The notes beneath the pieces are model-generated. The model worked only from the letters and a program-made list of their open reading frames with translations, made no database searches and was not told the DNA's origin. A DNA stretch of 64,000 bases from NCBI RefSeq assembly GCF_047495875.1, contig NC_092459.1, forward strand, positions 13,272,965 to 13,336,964. Direction: 5' to 3'. The translations under genes were made by a program, and so were the position numbers. This DNA is from Pithys albifrons albifrons (Eukaryota; Chordata; Aves; Passeriformes; Thamnophilidae). This document shows positions 47,226 through 61,300 of the stretch, piece by piece. Numbering within the stretch: position 1 is the first letter of the stretch; each line of letters opens with the position of its first letter.

Positions 47226-50200
47226 TATATGTTATTGCACACTGTGTGCATGGCAGGATTAGGGAGTGTTTGAGATTCTGCCATTGGAGAGGAAAAAGAA
47301 ACAAGGAACATCCCTAGGGAGCCTGAGCAGTGTGTATTTCTAAGCAGAGTTCTTTCCCCATATCAATGTTATGTTCCATTTAAATACCTTTCTTAGGGCC
47401 CTAATGATTTGCAGTGAAGTTATCAGATACTCATATGCAAACTCCTAAGAAAAGGTATAATTAAGAACTTAATATTTCCATTAGCTTTTTGGCTTCATTA
47501 CAGCTGTGGTCACAGCTGCTCAAACAATAGTCACTTTCAGACAAAATCAGTTACTTTTGACTTTCAGCTGCATTAGTATCTTAATCCAACTGTTGGTGTG
47601 GCCACACAGATACTGGTCTCTGGATGAAATAGAGATGTATCCCAGAGGAACTCAGATCTCAGCTCAGAGCTTTGAGTCTCAATATGTTTATCCTCACAGA
47701 ATCTTGGGGATAAAAAAATTATAGTTATCATTAACCAAATGAGTTTACTCACAAAGAAACACTACTATGGATAAAAGTTGTAGAAAATTATTTTGATGAC
47801 TTCAGTCTCTTTGAAAGTCACCTAGCTCCTTCAGTAGTGATGGCAACATGCAACTTCCTTCCTCTCTATCAGCATAATCTGGAAATCCATATAATTCTCC
47901 CTCTTTTCCCTCTGGCTATTAAGCAAATTCAGTCTAAGCACTACAGTCTCTCTCAATGCAGAAATTATCTTCCCCTCTCAGTAATTTCACTTTTCATTCC
48001 TTTTCTAGCACCTTTTACAGATGAAGCAGAGCAGACTGGAAACTGTTCTCACCCCAAAATGTGCAGTGTTTTTCATGTAATACCTCATCCTTCTTTCTGT
48101 CATCGTATGAAAGAGGTTAACTCATTGGTGATCATTGTGAAATATTGATTTTAGTATTTGCTAACTACTATTTATGATTATGAATAATAATATAATATTA
48201 TATATATTTCTTAGCAATTTATTTATGACTGTTGTGCACAGATTAAAGGGAAATTGTCTCAGGTTATTATAAATTTGGTATCTGATGACTCTGTAACTGT
48301 CAAAAATTTAATATTTTCTATCCCCCACATTGTGATGTTTTTGACCTTGGTTATAGAGTGTCCAATCTGATGTCAGCCCACTCTTATTGAAATCACCACA
48401 AGACCCTCCACATTTCTTGTCTCCCACTGCAGACCAAGGGCAATAGGGCTCCCATCCTTCAGAGAGCTGTGCATCATCTTTGCCTTCACTCACATCTTGC
48501 TGAGAACCATTCCTTCTGTGTGATCCTCATGTGCACCACTGGGATACATTACAGTTTAATCTGTTGTGATTCCTCCTGCAGCAATTTGGTTATATCTTCT
48601 CTATTTCCTCTCCTCAGCTTGTGGAAAAACAGAGTTTGTGTCTTCTGCTGCATCAAGAATATTTTTAGCATTTAAAAACTAAGTCTAAGATGACTGATAT
48701 GGCAGTACAGTGGCTGATTTTCTCTCTGGACAGTTTCTCCTTGCCGGAAAAATGGTCCTAAATGGGGAAGCTCTCACAGATAACACTTTCCTTGTGCCAC
48801 TTTCCCATCCCTGGCACATCTGATGGGAGCACATTTCAATAAAACAGTAGATTCAAAGCTGGATCTTGCTGGGCATCTCTGCCCACTCTGTGGATCTGCT
48901 CCCTCATGCAAGCTGAAAATCGGAAGCCATGACCTCATTAGAAATGTGGCTGTGGAACTTCACACACTCATAAAGAAGGAGAAGATGCTGTGCTTGAAGG
49001 AACATATTTTTCTGTTCCAAAACCCTGTGTGCTCTTAAGCTTTTCCTGTCCATTCAGCCTTTTCTCTTTCTCCTTGCATGTCTGCACCAGGTGGTACCCA
49101 AATTTGAGAAGGCTGGATGGTTCAGACAGGCTGCCATTTCAAGGAGAAAAATACTATTCACAGGTAGAACCAGCCAAAGAATTTCAAATGCTCCAATTTG
49201 CTGGTGCACTACAAGCCACAGATCCCACATGGGAAGATGTCCATGATCTCCAGCCTCTAGCCCATGTTCTGTGAGAAGGGGCCAGTACAAAAGTGCACAT
49301 TCATCCTCAAGACACAATTCAATTACACATTAGTTCAGTGCATCCACAGTTTAAGTCCCTAGGAGTCAGAGAGGAAAAGGCCTGTGAGTGTTGCTGAATG
49401 TCATTTTTTTTATCCCAGCTACTCCCCTTCTCCTTCTTTGTGGCTCTGAGCCTCTTAGAGGTGTTTTGTTAAGGTGAATCCTTTCTGGTTTTCTCCAGTG
49501 GAGTCAGGGTGCACACACTGAGAAACAACACAGATATAAGAAAAATCAGAGAGTAAATTACTGTCTTGCAATGCACTGCTGCTCTTGCTTCCAGGACTAG
49601 AATCTTTTCTAGATTGTGCTTTAGTGCTACCACATCCAGTTTTAAGTGTCCTGAGCAACAACATTTCTGCTTTCCCACCTGAGATATGACTATATGAAAG
49701 CAGTCTCATTTCCTAAATAGGGAATCAACCTAGCTTACTTTTAAAATCTGCCTAGTTGCAACATGCTCATTGGAACATAGGATACAAGGCCAAAAGAAAA
49801 GGCGGGGGGGAACACCCCACCTTTTGGCTCCTTAAGTCAGTTTAGTTGTAAACAGCCATTCTTTCACATATTTTAAAAGCTGCATCTTAAAACTAGTCAC
49901 CTTATGTCCCAGCCCCCTCACCCCTTCTCGCAAAGGTTTCTGATAATGATGGTTTCATTCCTAGAAAAATGCACTGGGGTCTGGGGGTTTGTATCTTGCT
50001 TAAGGGTATGGTCAGTGTGAAGAGTCCTAAAATACTTAACTTTGAAATCACTAACCTGAGTCAAAGTTTGCATAAATTGTTGGTGATAAATTTAGTGCTC
50101 AGTATACCAAGGATATATATTGTTCTCACAGCCTCTGGTGTATAAGGAAACTCACAGCACAGGAATTCTCCCCCCCCCACTTTTTCCCTTTGGCAGGACC

Positions 50201-51186
50201 GCACAGTGGCAATAGTATTGGATGGAGAGAGAAAGTTCTTGTCACACGTTTCATTGAAGTGAATAAAAAATTGTTCTTTCTCCTTCTTCTCCACATTCTT
50301 TGAGTCAGTGACACTGAAAACAGAAAAGAAAATAACCATGCATAAGCTAAGGGAAAGAAGTTTTAGATGGATAAGCAGCTGAAGTCCTCTGGTCTTCTCT
50401 TTTCTCCTTGCTCTTGCCCTGTTAGCTGAAGGCTTGCTAGCTTTCTGTCTGATCTCAGCCTCTGAGCTGAATGTGCTGAGTTACATGACAGTCAGTGATG
50501 TGGCCAGACTCTCTCAGTCACTGTGTCTCTTGAACCTACAGAAAAGCAGCAACAGCATTTCCCATCCCTGCTGGGAGCTGAGAGCTCAAAAGACAAGGCT
50601 GGTAGAGGACTATGAGCAGCAAAGAGTGGAAGATAGTTTCAGCAGGAAAAAAAACCCTATTTGAATGTGTGTAGGCCAAAATTAAGGTTTTAAGACAAAC
50701 TGGTGAGATTGTTATGGTGATTAATTATTTAGAATTTGCATATAAACATTTCTGCATATAAACAATAACACTTTATGTATTCAAATATGTGACTTATAGA
50801 TTTAGACACTGTTTTCATTGTAGACTTCTTGCAAATTTCCACTGACAGCAAAAATTAGACTTCTAGTGTGCTACCCTTTCTTCAATACCCCCTGCTATTT
50901 GAACAAGCCTCCACCTACACTTCTAAGTTATCAAGGGAAATGTAGCTCATCTCCAGTTTTTCTGAGCAGGGAAGATCACAAAGTCACAACCCCTTAGAAA
51001 TTGCAAGATGTGCTGCAGCAAGTTGAAACCTGTGGGAAAGTAATTAATAGCCAACAAATTTGATGAAGACAACTTATGCCTGAGGTGATGAATGGCCACA
51101 GATGAGTTACCTTGGAGGACGGTCAATCCACAGGTCGAGAGAGGTGATTCTCCCTCTCGACTCCACTCTCATGAGGCCCCACTGAG
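47226..51186. other. Intergenic, no gene recognised
   Basis: About 4 kb of AT-rich DNA. Contains a TA-rich stretch near 48185-48210 and a short C run at 50170-50178. No gene or clear element. Confidence 0.6.
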
Positions 51187-51362
51187 ATCCTCAACATAAG
51201 AAGGACATCAACCTGTTAGAGTGAGTCCAGAGGAGGCCAAAAAGATGCTCTGAAGGCTGGAGAATCGCCCATATGAAGACAGGCCAGAGTTGGAGTTATT
51301 TAGCCTGGGAAGAGAAGGTTCTGGAGTGACCTTCTAGTACATATAGGGTACATCAAGGACTA
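51187..51362 (+). repeat. CR1 LINE internal/3'-region fragment
   Basis: Plus orientation. The phrases gacatcaacctgttagagtg, agtccagaggaggcca, aaagatgctctgaaggctgg, tatgaagacaggcc and ttagcctgggaagagaagg match the upstream part of CR1 3' regions. Similarity stops at about 51362, before the tail, so both ends are broken. Confidence 0.88.
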
Positions 51363-51944
51363 GACAATGAATGTCGTGCTCACAGAAGGAAAAAGCCAAG
51401 TCAGGGCTCATTCATGTGCAAAGGTTGGACCATTTTCTTTACTGGACAGACAAATCAAAGCAATGCTGAAAGGCTCTGTGCACAACCAGTCAGATACAAA
51501 CCCTGAAATGAAGATTTTGGTTGTGAAATCAGTACCTAAGCATGGGAAGGGAGAAGCCATCATCTCAATTCATCTCTTAATCTTCTTTTACATTTAGTTC
51601 CCTTTTGGTTTTCTCCCCCTCTTCCACTTAAATGTCATTTAAACTCTGAGTACTATTTGTCTGTCCTCACCTCATACAAGGTGAACTTCCTGCTGAACTT
51701 ATATCCACTGTTCATACTAAGAAAACATGCTTGAGCCTAATGTTAGAAGTTGCTAAACGTCTTGCCAGTGCTGCAAAGTCTCAGCTTTCATTTAGTTCAA
51801 GATAAGTGGTTGACGTACTGCACATCGTAGGATGTTCTCCTGCCAGGGCTATGCAAAGAAGAGCTCAAGTAATTATTAAGATCTTAATTTCAACTGTCAC
51901 TAATAATTTCACTTCTGCCTGTCAAAGAAGGTTGGACCCCACAA
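51363..51944. other. Spacer between CR1 and LTR
   Basis: About 580 bp, AT-rich. An open frame at 51367-51597 has no recognisable product. Nothing else seen. Confidence 0.5.
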
Positions 51945-52352
51945 TGGAGCAGGGAAGAAGTGTAAAGAGTGCTCTGCTGGGGAAGATGGAGCAGCAGAGA
52001 CAAAGTGTGATGAACTGACTGTAGCCCCTGTTCCCTGTCACCCTTTACCACTGGAGGGAGGAGAGAGGGAATTAGGGAGTAAAGGCGAGCCCAGGAAGAA
52101 GGGAGGGGTGGAGGAGAAAGTGTTTTAGGATTTGATTTTATTTCTCATTACTCTACTCTGATTTGTTTTGTAATAAATTAAACAAATTTCCCCAAGTGGA
52201 GTCTCTTTGCCCATGGCAGTCGCTGGTGACTGATCTCTTCCTGCCCTTATCTCAACACTTTTGTCCCATTTTCTCCCCTTGCCCAGCTAAGGTGGGAAGT
52301 AATAGAGTGGCTTTGTTTGGTACCTGGTGTCCAGCCAGGATCAATCTGCCAC
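51945..52352 (+). mobile_element. Solo LTR (3' part) of an avian endogenous retrovirus, probably ERVL-type
   Basis: The sequence follows a familiar bird LTR: a gatggagcagcagagac block, a gtgatgaactgac block, ttttatttctcattactcta, a poly(A) signal AATAAA at 52172-52177, tttccccaagtggagtct, a gcagtcgctggtgactgatc block and the terminal ggtacctggtgtccagccag. The 5' portion of the LTR is missing or too diverged to place. No gag, pol or env remnant was seen beside it, so this looks like a decayed solo LTR. Family assignment is by eye. Confidence 0.65.
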
Positions 52353-55300
52353 ATGCAGTGTAACTGCACATTTGAGAAGGGTGCTGGTCATCTCCAAGGA
52401 GAATGTGCTGAAGCACAGGCAGGTCCTTGCCCTTGGTCCCCAAAGCCTTTGCCTGTCCTTCCCATGTGCCCTTTCTCTTTGTGCTCTTTCGTTTTCAAAA
52501 TGTGTATACTTGGCCACTGAAGAACAAGAATAGCTCTCTATCTTTGATATTCAGGAGAAAGCAGTTCACAGCCATTGTCTGTTGGGGTTCCAGACCCTTC
52601 CATAACAATGGCCAAGGCAGTATGGGGAAGCATAGCTGAGATTCAGCACTGAGAACCCTCCAGACTACTGATCAGCTGGCTGCTCGTGCCAATGGGCTAC
52701 AGAGGTGCTGGCGGGAAACAAAGAGGTCCTATTGCCTTCTATAAGGGAATGGCAGCAATTCGATGGCTGCTTCAAGTACATAGGTTGAAAGTGGCATTTT
52801 AAAATCATCTCATTTTGTTTTAAAAAATTTAGATATGTCCTGGCCTTTTTCAACTAATTTATCTAAGTTTGATCAGTCCTTCATCCTTTTTTTGAAGATA
52901 ATACCCTAAATTTCTCAAACACAGAGTCTTGTCAATTTCTCACTGCTACAAAGTCCCTATTTCTCTAAGAAAACATTTTTATTACACTAAAATCTAAACT
53001 ACACTTCAATCTTAAGGTTAGTTGTCTCTGCTGGTGTAGCTACATGGTTCTGTGTCTTTCTTTCACCTGAGATCATTTCACTAATACCTGTGATTCCACA
53101 TTACAGCACAGTCAGAGGTGATTGCATCAGTGGGGAGATGCCCATGCTGAGGGGGTAGCAGTGGGCTGGGCAAGGGGTGACAACTCTGCACACCAGCTTG
53201 ACCAGTGTCAAAATGTTTAGAAAACCACACAGCAATTTCAGGATGAAGATAGACAGATACTTTCTATATATTCTATATATCCTTGCAATTACCTTGCACT
53301 GAAGCAAATGTTAACATGAATGTTTGCACCACTTAAAGCTACATGACTTTATTGTTTTATTAATGTAGAACACATTGTGGTTTTTACTTCTGCTACAATA
53401 TTCAAGCAGTACGAGCACCATTTGCTATGAGGGGACTTTGTTTCTTCCTAACATCACCCTTGATGAGACAGCCTCTATGAAACAATAAGGAATCCCATAT
53501 AACTCCACATAAAGCAGTTTTTAGTTTCACAGAAATGTATCAGTCTAGAATTCAACAGTGTGTAACCTAATTGCTTATTATTATTTACATTTTTATAGTA
53601 CTCATGTACAGATAATAAGCATTGAGGTATTCAGGGCAAATAATATGCTTTAAAATTGTAATAAAAAACCCACCACAAAACTTTCTGGTTTGCAGATACT
53701 ACCTTGGCATTCAAAACTTAATTATATTCTTAGTCAATTCAGATTTACATTTAAATTACAAATTATGTTTTGCTACCATTAATTTACAATGCTACTTAAA
53801 AAATACATATTCCATGGTACATGAATAATATTTTAAAGCAGTCAGATGTTGTTGGATTGCTATGATCTCTTGATAGTGGGGGGTGAATAGTAATATTTCT
53901 AGAAAGTTTTCTACACTTGAAGATAACATTTCTTAATGTATACACCTTGCACTCTTGAATTCAGCCAACAGTGCAGACAGTTGCTATAGGATTTGTAGAA
54001 TAAGCTGCCTGCACAGGCATTTTTTAGAAAATTTCACCATGGCTACATGGGAAAATGCTCTAAACCCATGTACACTCATTACTGGGCCAGAACAAGGAGC
54101 TTTTTATCAATCACTTCACTCTGTGACCCTGTTAAATGTCAAAAATGGAGTAGGATCCATTGATATCAGTGTGTGGCTGGGAGGTTTTCAAGAGAGGCTC
54201 AGAAGTGATTGAGAGAGTTCATCTGGGCCCCACAGCAGCAGGATCTTTCTTGTGTTTCCTGATGGGGAACTCTTGCTTCCATGGAGCTGTCTCAAGTGTT
54301 TGCACTCTTCCAGCAGCAGCACCAGCACCATGGCCTCCTGTAGACTATGCACCTTTTGCTCTGATGGATAATCATTTCTGTAAATCTCAGAGAAATTTAG
54401 TTTTTAAGTCACCTTTAATTAATCCCATTCCAGTGCAATGACAAGTATCCTCCTTTGGGTAAAACTGGACATTTGCTTTCTATTGCAAGTTCCGTTGGTT
54501 TAGGTATGTGCTACTACTGCTGTACTATGCCCAGCAAGAGCCAGCTCCAGTGCTTATATTGAATGTAGCCTGGGCTGTTCCCGTTATTTCACCCGCAGAT
54601 GATGACCTGTGGCTCACGAGAGTGAGCAGGTCTTAAGTCAGTTGGAGTGAGAGGTAGGCAGAGTTGTACAGTAATAAATTCCTTCTAAAACTGACATTTA
54701 AAATCTTCACTATTGAGTTTCAGAAACATTGAAGACACATTCAGTTAAAAAATCCATACTCTTCTGTAAGGGATAATGGAAAGATGTTGTGAACACGAAG
54801 CACAAAATAGAGCAGAAACATAGGCACTCTCACAAACAGCAGTAATGACAAATGACTAATAGCTGTGACTCTTCATAAAGCCGAATTTATCTTTAATTTC
54901 CTCTCAAAAACTTTTTAGGAGCATGAGCAATATTATTTGACCTTTATTTTCCAAGAAACCCTCCTCTGGGAGACAGGAAAGCGGTTGTCCTGTAAGTGCT
55001 GTAACAAATTCACTCGAAGGGTATCATGCAGGTGATTGATTCTCCCTGAGAGAATTTGATGTAGAAAGGACTCACTTGCAATAGCTTCTTCTAAAATTTC
55101 AGGGAAAATGGTCAGAGGGCACAGATACTTTAAAAATTCTTTTCCATTCCAGTGTAACCGAAGGAGAAAAACAACTGTTAGTAGCTTTACAGGATACACC
55201 AGCTATCTACAACAACTCATCTGGGAGGAAGATTGCTGATAAAATGGCTCCAAAATAAAGCAAATGTGGATGAAATTATGGGAAAGGAGACAAAGTTAGG

Positions 55301-58300
55301 ATTTACCTTCATTCATAAAGATTTTATTTCGCTTTCTTCTTCAGGACAAGGACTTGCCAGGGAGGACACTCTGGTGCATTAAAATCCATGTACTTTGCTG
55401 TGCAGAAAACACCTCTGAGAGGAGGGCAAACACAGCATTTCAGTCTCGCTATTGTTTGGTTGGCAAAGCCTTTCCAATAAAAATGATGTTGAGCAGCAAA
55501 AGGTTATGATTCTGGGGATAAAGAAAAAAGAAGTATAACTTTGAATACACAAGGCCTTGTTCCAAGAACTTAGTAAGAAGTTTAAATTGGTTAAGTCAAA
55601 TATCTATATAAATCTTCATTTTTCTATTAAGCAACCACTTTTCCAGTAAAAAATTATTGATTTTCTCTGCAAAATAAGTTATATTAGTTAATATATGGAA
55701 AGATATGAATTACATTCCCATAAGCACAACAAACTTTGTAGATTCAGTTCTCAGAATAGAATTACTTTTTAAAACCATTTTCAGCTTCTTTAAGCCCTGT
55801 TGCTGGTGGACTGGTGTAGATATATGATCCATGTTCAAGAATGGATGCAGTAAGAACTTCTCCTTCTAGTCCCATTATGGTCACTGGTAACCCTTTAGCT
55901 TCACTCTTGCTGTCCAGGTTTGTGGGTTGTGGGTTACTCATCCATTCCTAATGCAGTGATGCTAATGGTGGTGATGTGCAACATGATACTCATGTGAAGT
56001 CGGGAAGCTATGGACTAGTGTTGGCATGGTGGCTGCTGATTGATGCCACCACTTGGTTGATTGGGAATGGGCAGTGAACAGCTCCAGTCTGGTGCCTCTA
56101 GGCTGCCCTCCACCCTGTCCCACACAGTCAGGGAGCACCTCCACCCCTCACCCCAACCCTATGTGAGCCCTGGCACTCACAGCCAACCAGGCAGTGCCGA
56201 CACAGTTGCCCTCCTTCCTCACTCCTGTCCACTTCTGTGCCTCTACAAACTTCAAGTGTTGACACCTCATGTGAGTACCATGAGAATTAACCACTTTCAC
56301 CGCCGTAGCACCTGAAGCTGTCACAAGGGCCATACAGCTGTTGATAAGAGAATCCATAAACATGAGTCTCCATACATGAGTCTCCATACATTGCAGTTCA
56401 GATATGTCTTATGGGTCTGGACCCATCAAAGTTCCTTGTTCAGCCAAAACCCAGTCTGGGATAGAGACAAGGCAGGATCTCTTTGGGTTGAGACATGTTA
56501 AGGGAAAACTCATTTACTACTTCATTTTTCAAATAGAGGATCCTCTTGTGGAGAGATTGTCCCACCACATCCACAAATGTCAACTGTACATGTGCTGTCC
56601 ACCAAGGAAGCACATATACCTCTACTTTATGTCATTGTATTCACCTTTAATGATTTCCATAGTGTGAAGTTACCCTCTTTGGGTAGAGGGGAAGACTCTA
56701 GGTTAAATATTCACTTGTGGGTTTTCTGAGTCTGGGACAGTATGGAAGAGGAGGGAAATCATCCCACCAACTACCTCCCTGCTGATATCTTCCCATGGGT
56801 CTCTCCTGCTGTCATGGGAGACCAACAAGCAGCTCCTGGAGGCTTGTGTACAAAGATGTGTGCTTAGCTCATGTGCCAAGATCCACTGCCACTGCTGCAG
56901 CGGCAGCTTCGGAGAGGTGTGCACATTCATTCTGAAATGTCATTTTTATTCTTTCCACTAGTTGTGCTTTTATTTGCTGTTTAATTTGTAGATCTCTTCA
57001 CCACTCCCTCCACTGTCACCTGGATGCTCTGCCTCCAGACGTGTGCTGTTTCTAAACTGTGCTCATGGCTGTGGTTTTTAGGAACACAAGAGAATTTACA
57101 ATGACCAAAATGCATCACATTTGATACTACCTCATTTGTTCACCTCCTGGCTAGCCGATGGCATAGTCACTATTCTGCAATCCCTCTTGTCTCTGTCCTA
57201 TTCCCCTGGAGATGCTTTTTTTTTGGAGCATGCACCTGTCTCCAAAGCAACTAACCACTTTTGCTGGGAGCGAAGCTGCCGTTCGCTGCCGCCTACACAC
57301 GTTACCTCCCATCACAGTTGTTCTCCATCGCTATAGAAACCACCTTCCCTCTGCGGTCCCATCCCAGCTGACCTGGTATGTGTTTTATCAATCTCTACAA
57401 TTTATTCCCCATGCCCATACCAGTTTTCCAATAACAGAAACATCTTGTAAGTTATATCTCATGCCAGGACCAAGTTACTTTTATGTGCATGCAAGTGTGA
57501 AGGGGGTTGGTTTGGGCTTGGTTTTGTCAATTCTAGCAACAAGAAAAGTAAGGTTTTGTCTTGCCATCACTTGCCTGAAAAATATTTGTTTCACGTTTGG
57601 TTTTAACAGTTTAATCCCTCAGGCAGAATCAAGGAACAGAGGTGACAGCTGGGGCTTATATTGCTTTTTCCTTCTCTCTCTCTAATTTCCTTCAAAGCAA
57701 ATTAGTTCTTAGGACAGGTTATTACTTTTAAAAACCTCTTGAGGTTTCCAGGAGCCTGAGAATGACCCCATTAACCACTCCAGGGTGAGTTTCCCACCAG
57801 CATTTCCATCTGAGCAGCATGGCTTTGGTTTGTCTGCTGAAGACCTGTCAGGACTTTCCCCTCGCCTCCAAAACCTGGGAAAATATCATGTTGGGCCAGA
57901 CCCTCCCTACAAAGAAGGCAAGAGAGGATGTGATCAGGTGAGAGCCTCTAGGACACCCACCTGGTTCCAAATTTTGGATGGTGAAAATGGAGTCCCCTCT
58001 TGGCAAGTTTTTACACTTAGGAGGGGCATCTTCTTGGTATATAGCAACTTATGTGCAAACTATGGTGGCTGTAATTGCATGTCAGACATTGAAGTCAAAT
58101 GATTTTAGGAAAATTTTGTCCCAGCTCTGTCTTTTCTTTCTTCCTGCTGTATTAGTTGGGTTTATATGACAGACAGATGGGAAAATATAAGGAAACAAAG
58201 AGGCAGTATTGCTTACAGAGCCTTTTTAGTATGCACTGCTTTCTCCCTAGAAAAGGATCTTTACACTTTATTCACATCACCTCTCTGTCTCTCTTTTTAT

Positions 58301-61300
58301 CATAAACTAAAAAGACTGAATTGTTCATGAGTAAGGACTTTTTTCCCCAAGCCTTCGAATAATTTTTCTGGCTCTTCACCTCACCTTTTCTGAATTTTCA
58401 GGATCAATTTCAGCCTTTCACCCTGAGGGTCTTTGGGTTTAGATTTTCTTTCACATCCTGTCACAGTTTGCTCAGTCTCAGTCCAAAGGTTCCCAGATTT
58501 TCCATGTTGTCTCTGGCATGAAAATCTTCTTATGATGATGGGTGAAATTATATGGCACAGCTTCCCTTTGGAGTGACCATGCTGATCTTCACTCTTCACC
58601 TGGTGTGAATCAATCCCCCAGGACCCCTCTTTATTGAGTGTTCTCCAGCGCAATTTGTATTCACATACTACAACTACATCTCAACAGCCTCTGCACCTTG
58701 AGGGAGGAATGCAAATCCTTGGCAGGAGGTTTCAGGAATCCTGTTCTGCCACTGTTGTGTTGAACAATGTCCCATCCCATATGAAACAAAACTTTCTTAT
58801 GTAAATACTCACATACACAAGTTTATGATCTGTTTTCTGCAGGCATTTTTCCCTTACGCTGAAATGGTCACAGGAGTGATGAACAAAATGGCAGGGATTA
58901 ACAGGCAAACCCATGTCTGTCTTTAATTCCAACAGGCAGCCAGAGAAATGCTTGGCAGTATTCATCCAGCTCTATTTTAGTATTGTGTTTACATGTGTAA
59001 TGGCCATGTGCACATAATAACTTTCCCCCTCCCTGCTCCACCCTGCACTTTCCCGTATTGCTCACTATAGCTTCGAGCAGACATGCCTTATGGCCATTCC
59101 CGAATTTGTGATGGCATAATCCAGGGAAAGCACCTCAGCCATTACACATGCAAATGCACTAACTATCAAGAAAATTATTTTAATAAATTTTTCACAGATA
59201 GCTTCTCCTGTTTGTCCCACTCACCATCCCAGAGACCCATTTGGACTGGGATGCAGGGAAGGGGAGACACCAAGAGGGAAGTGGGGAACCAGCAGTCAGC
59301 ATGTTTTGCTGCTGCCAGTGGTCCAAGATGATGGCAGCTTGGAGCTTCGCAGGCAGGCAGGAAAAACAAGGCAGTCACTTGGCCACTGCTGGCAGGTGGT
59401 TTGCTGAGAGGTAAAACATCTGGAATCCCAAGTGGCCCAAACCCAAGCACAAGGGGCCCGAGTGCTTTAGCTCACCCTTGGTCAAAACCCCCTTGACTTA
59501 TGGCTGCCTGGAGCAGCAGTCAGTACTCAGCAGCAGTGGCCAGCTCAAATAGCCAGCCTCTCCTCCCAGCTATTTCCAGCTCTGCAGTCATCTTTTCAGA
59601 CCTGCTCCTGCAGCAATCTTGTTGATGCAGCTTTCAACATAAACACAACATGGGCTCCCTTAGCAGCAACAGAAAATGATGCACAAGTGATGGTCAAACC
59701 TGTGGGGACCTGTGCAGTACAGAGCTTCCACGGAAAAGCAGCTGGAGCAGGATGAAAAGCAGATTTTAGCATCACTGAGGTATCTGTAGCAACAACACTT
59801 TCCAAATCTGCACCTTCAAACTTTGCTGGGAACATTATTTGTTAAGCTGTGGTCAGTGCAGGAAACCAATTTCGGTCATCTTCATAGAAGTAACCATTTA
59901 CTGTGCTTACTTTTTTAAGAGATCTCCTGGGATTCAAGCAGCAGCAAGTGCAGAGCACAGGGTCCCATCCCCCTGGCAAAAATCAGGATCCACCTTTATT
60001 TTGGTTGCTGCCATCAGAGCTGGAGAAGCTGAGGGTGTGATAGTATGACTGAGTTGGGCTGGAAGGGTGGGAGAGGCAGTGGGGACACACACCGCACTGT
60101 TCTGGCACTTTGCATTGGGCCAGTGACCTGCATGTGACATGTACCAATCCTGCACGGCACTTGTACATCATGAACACCCCATTTAAATTGTAAAGCCATC
60201 CACTTTCACCCCAAATGAAGCACATCCTTTAGTGTGACCCATGCTGCTACCCATGTAGCCATGAATACACACCACCCCAATGCTGTACTATTTTGTGGTA
60301 AGGTAAGCTACTTAGGACTAAAATCAGTTTTAAGCTCTTGATGCATCATTCCTGTCCTTATATGTTATTAAACTGTGCTTTAATTCCCAGTGCAGTAGGA
60401 TGCAAGTAAGTAGGAGTTGGTGATAAACTGCAGCCAACATTTGTGGTTATTTTTCCCACAAGAGGGGAAATGTCTTGACCATTCTCTTGAATTAAAAATT
60501 GGTTTTGTGTAGCTTGCTGAGCTGAAATAACATAATGGAAGGATGGAACAGCGGAGTAGAAAACACCAGACTGGTAGCCCACAGCCATAGGAGAGTTTCT
60601 CCATTATCTTGTGTGGTGCCTGACTGAGAAGATCACTAGCCTGTGGGTACGACAGCAATACAGATCTTCCTCAGCATCAAAGTGATGGGACATGGCACAG
60701 GAGGAAGGACAGCAAGCAAACAGCTAAACTGACCACACTCATTGTGTTTGCTGTGGCCATGGGCTGTTGTCTTTCACCTGCTGGCCTTGCATTTATAATG
60801 GGATTGGTCTGGGATGTGATTTCTTTAGAGAATGAATTCCAATTTCCATAACAAATTCAGCCCTTGGCAAGCACAATGCTTGTCTACAGTGCTCTGTGAA
60901 CAATAGCTGTATCACTGACCAGTTAGGCTACCAGCCCCATTTTATCACTAAATGGCTGATGGAGATAACAATCCTCTTTCCATCTCTTCTGCACTGCCCA
61001 TGAAAAGCTTGTTGTTTACCCCATACTTCTCCTTCCAAGTATTCTTCACAGAGGAGATATTCTGTGAGTGGGATCATTCGTGTAACCTTTGCTAATGGAG
61101 AGAAACAGAGGGATTCCCAGTCTTCCAGGAAAGAAATGGCAAGAAAGATGGCATGGCAACTATCTACTACCAAACCACTGCTCATGAGCACTTCCAAAGA
61201 GCTGCCTCACTAGAACAAGGCCTGAACTGTCAAGTGTCAAGACATATTGGTGAGCCTATGATTTTCTAGAAATCTTTGCAGTTAAGTTCTGTTGTTGTGT

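Noticed and set aside
56360..56388. 14-bp tandem duplication of catgagtctccata
   Set aside because: Two copies only; ordinary slippage with no associated feature.
57225..57345. Two X-box-like (RFX) words near 57238-57255 and 57327-57341
   Set aside because: Both deviate from the consensus at informative positions and no nearby ciliary or MHC-type gene supports them.
59590..59842. Ala/Thr-rich coding-like frames on both strands
   Set aside because: The plus-strand frame is broken by a stop at about 59756, neither strand resembles a known protein, and there are no splice or start signals.
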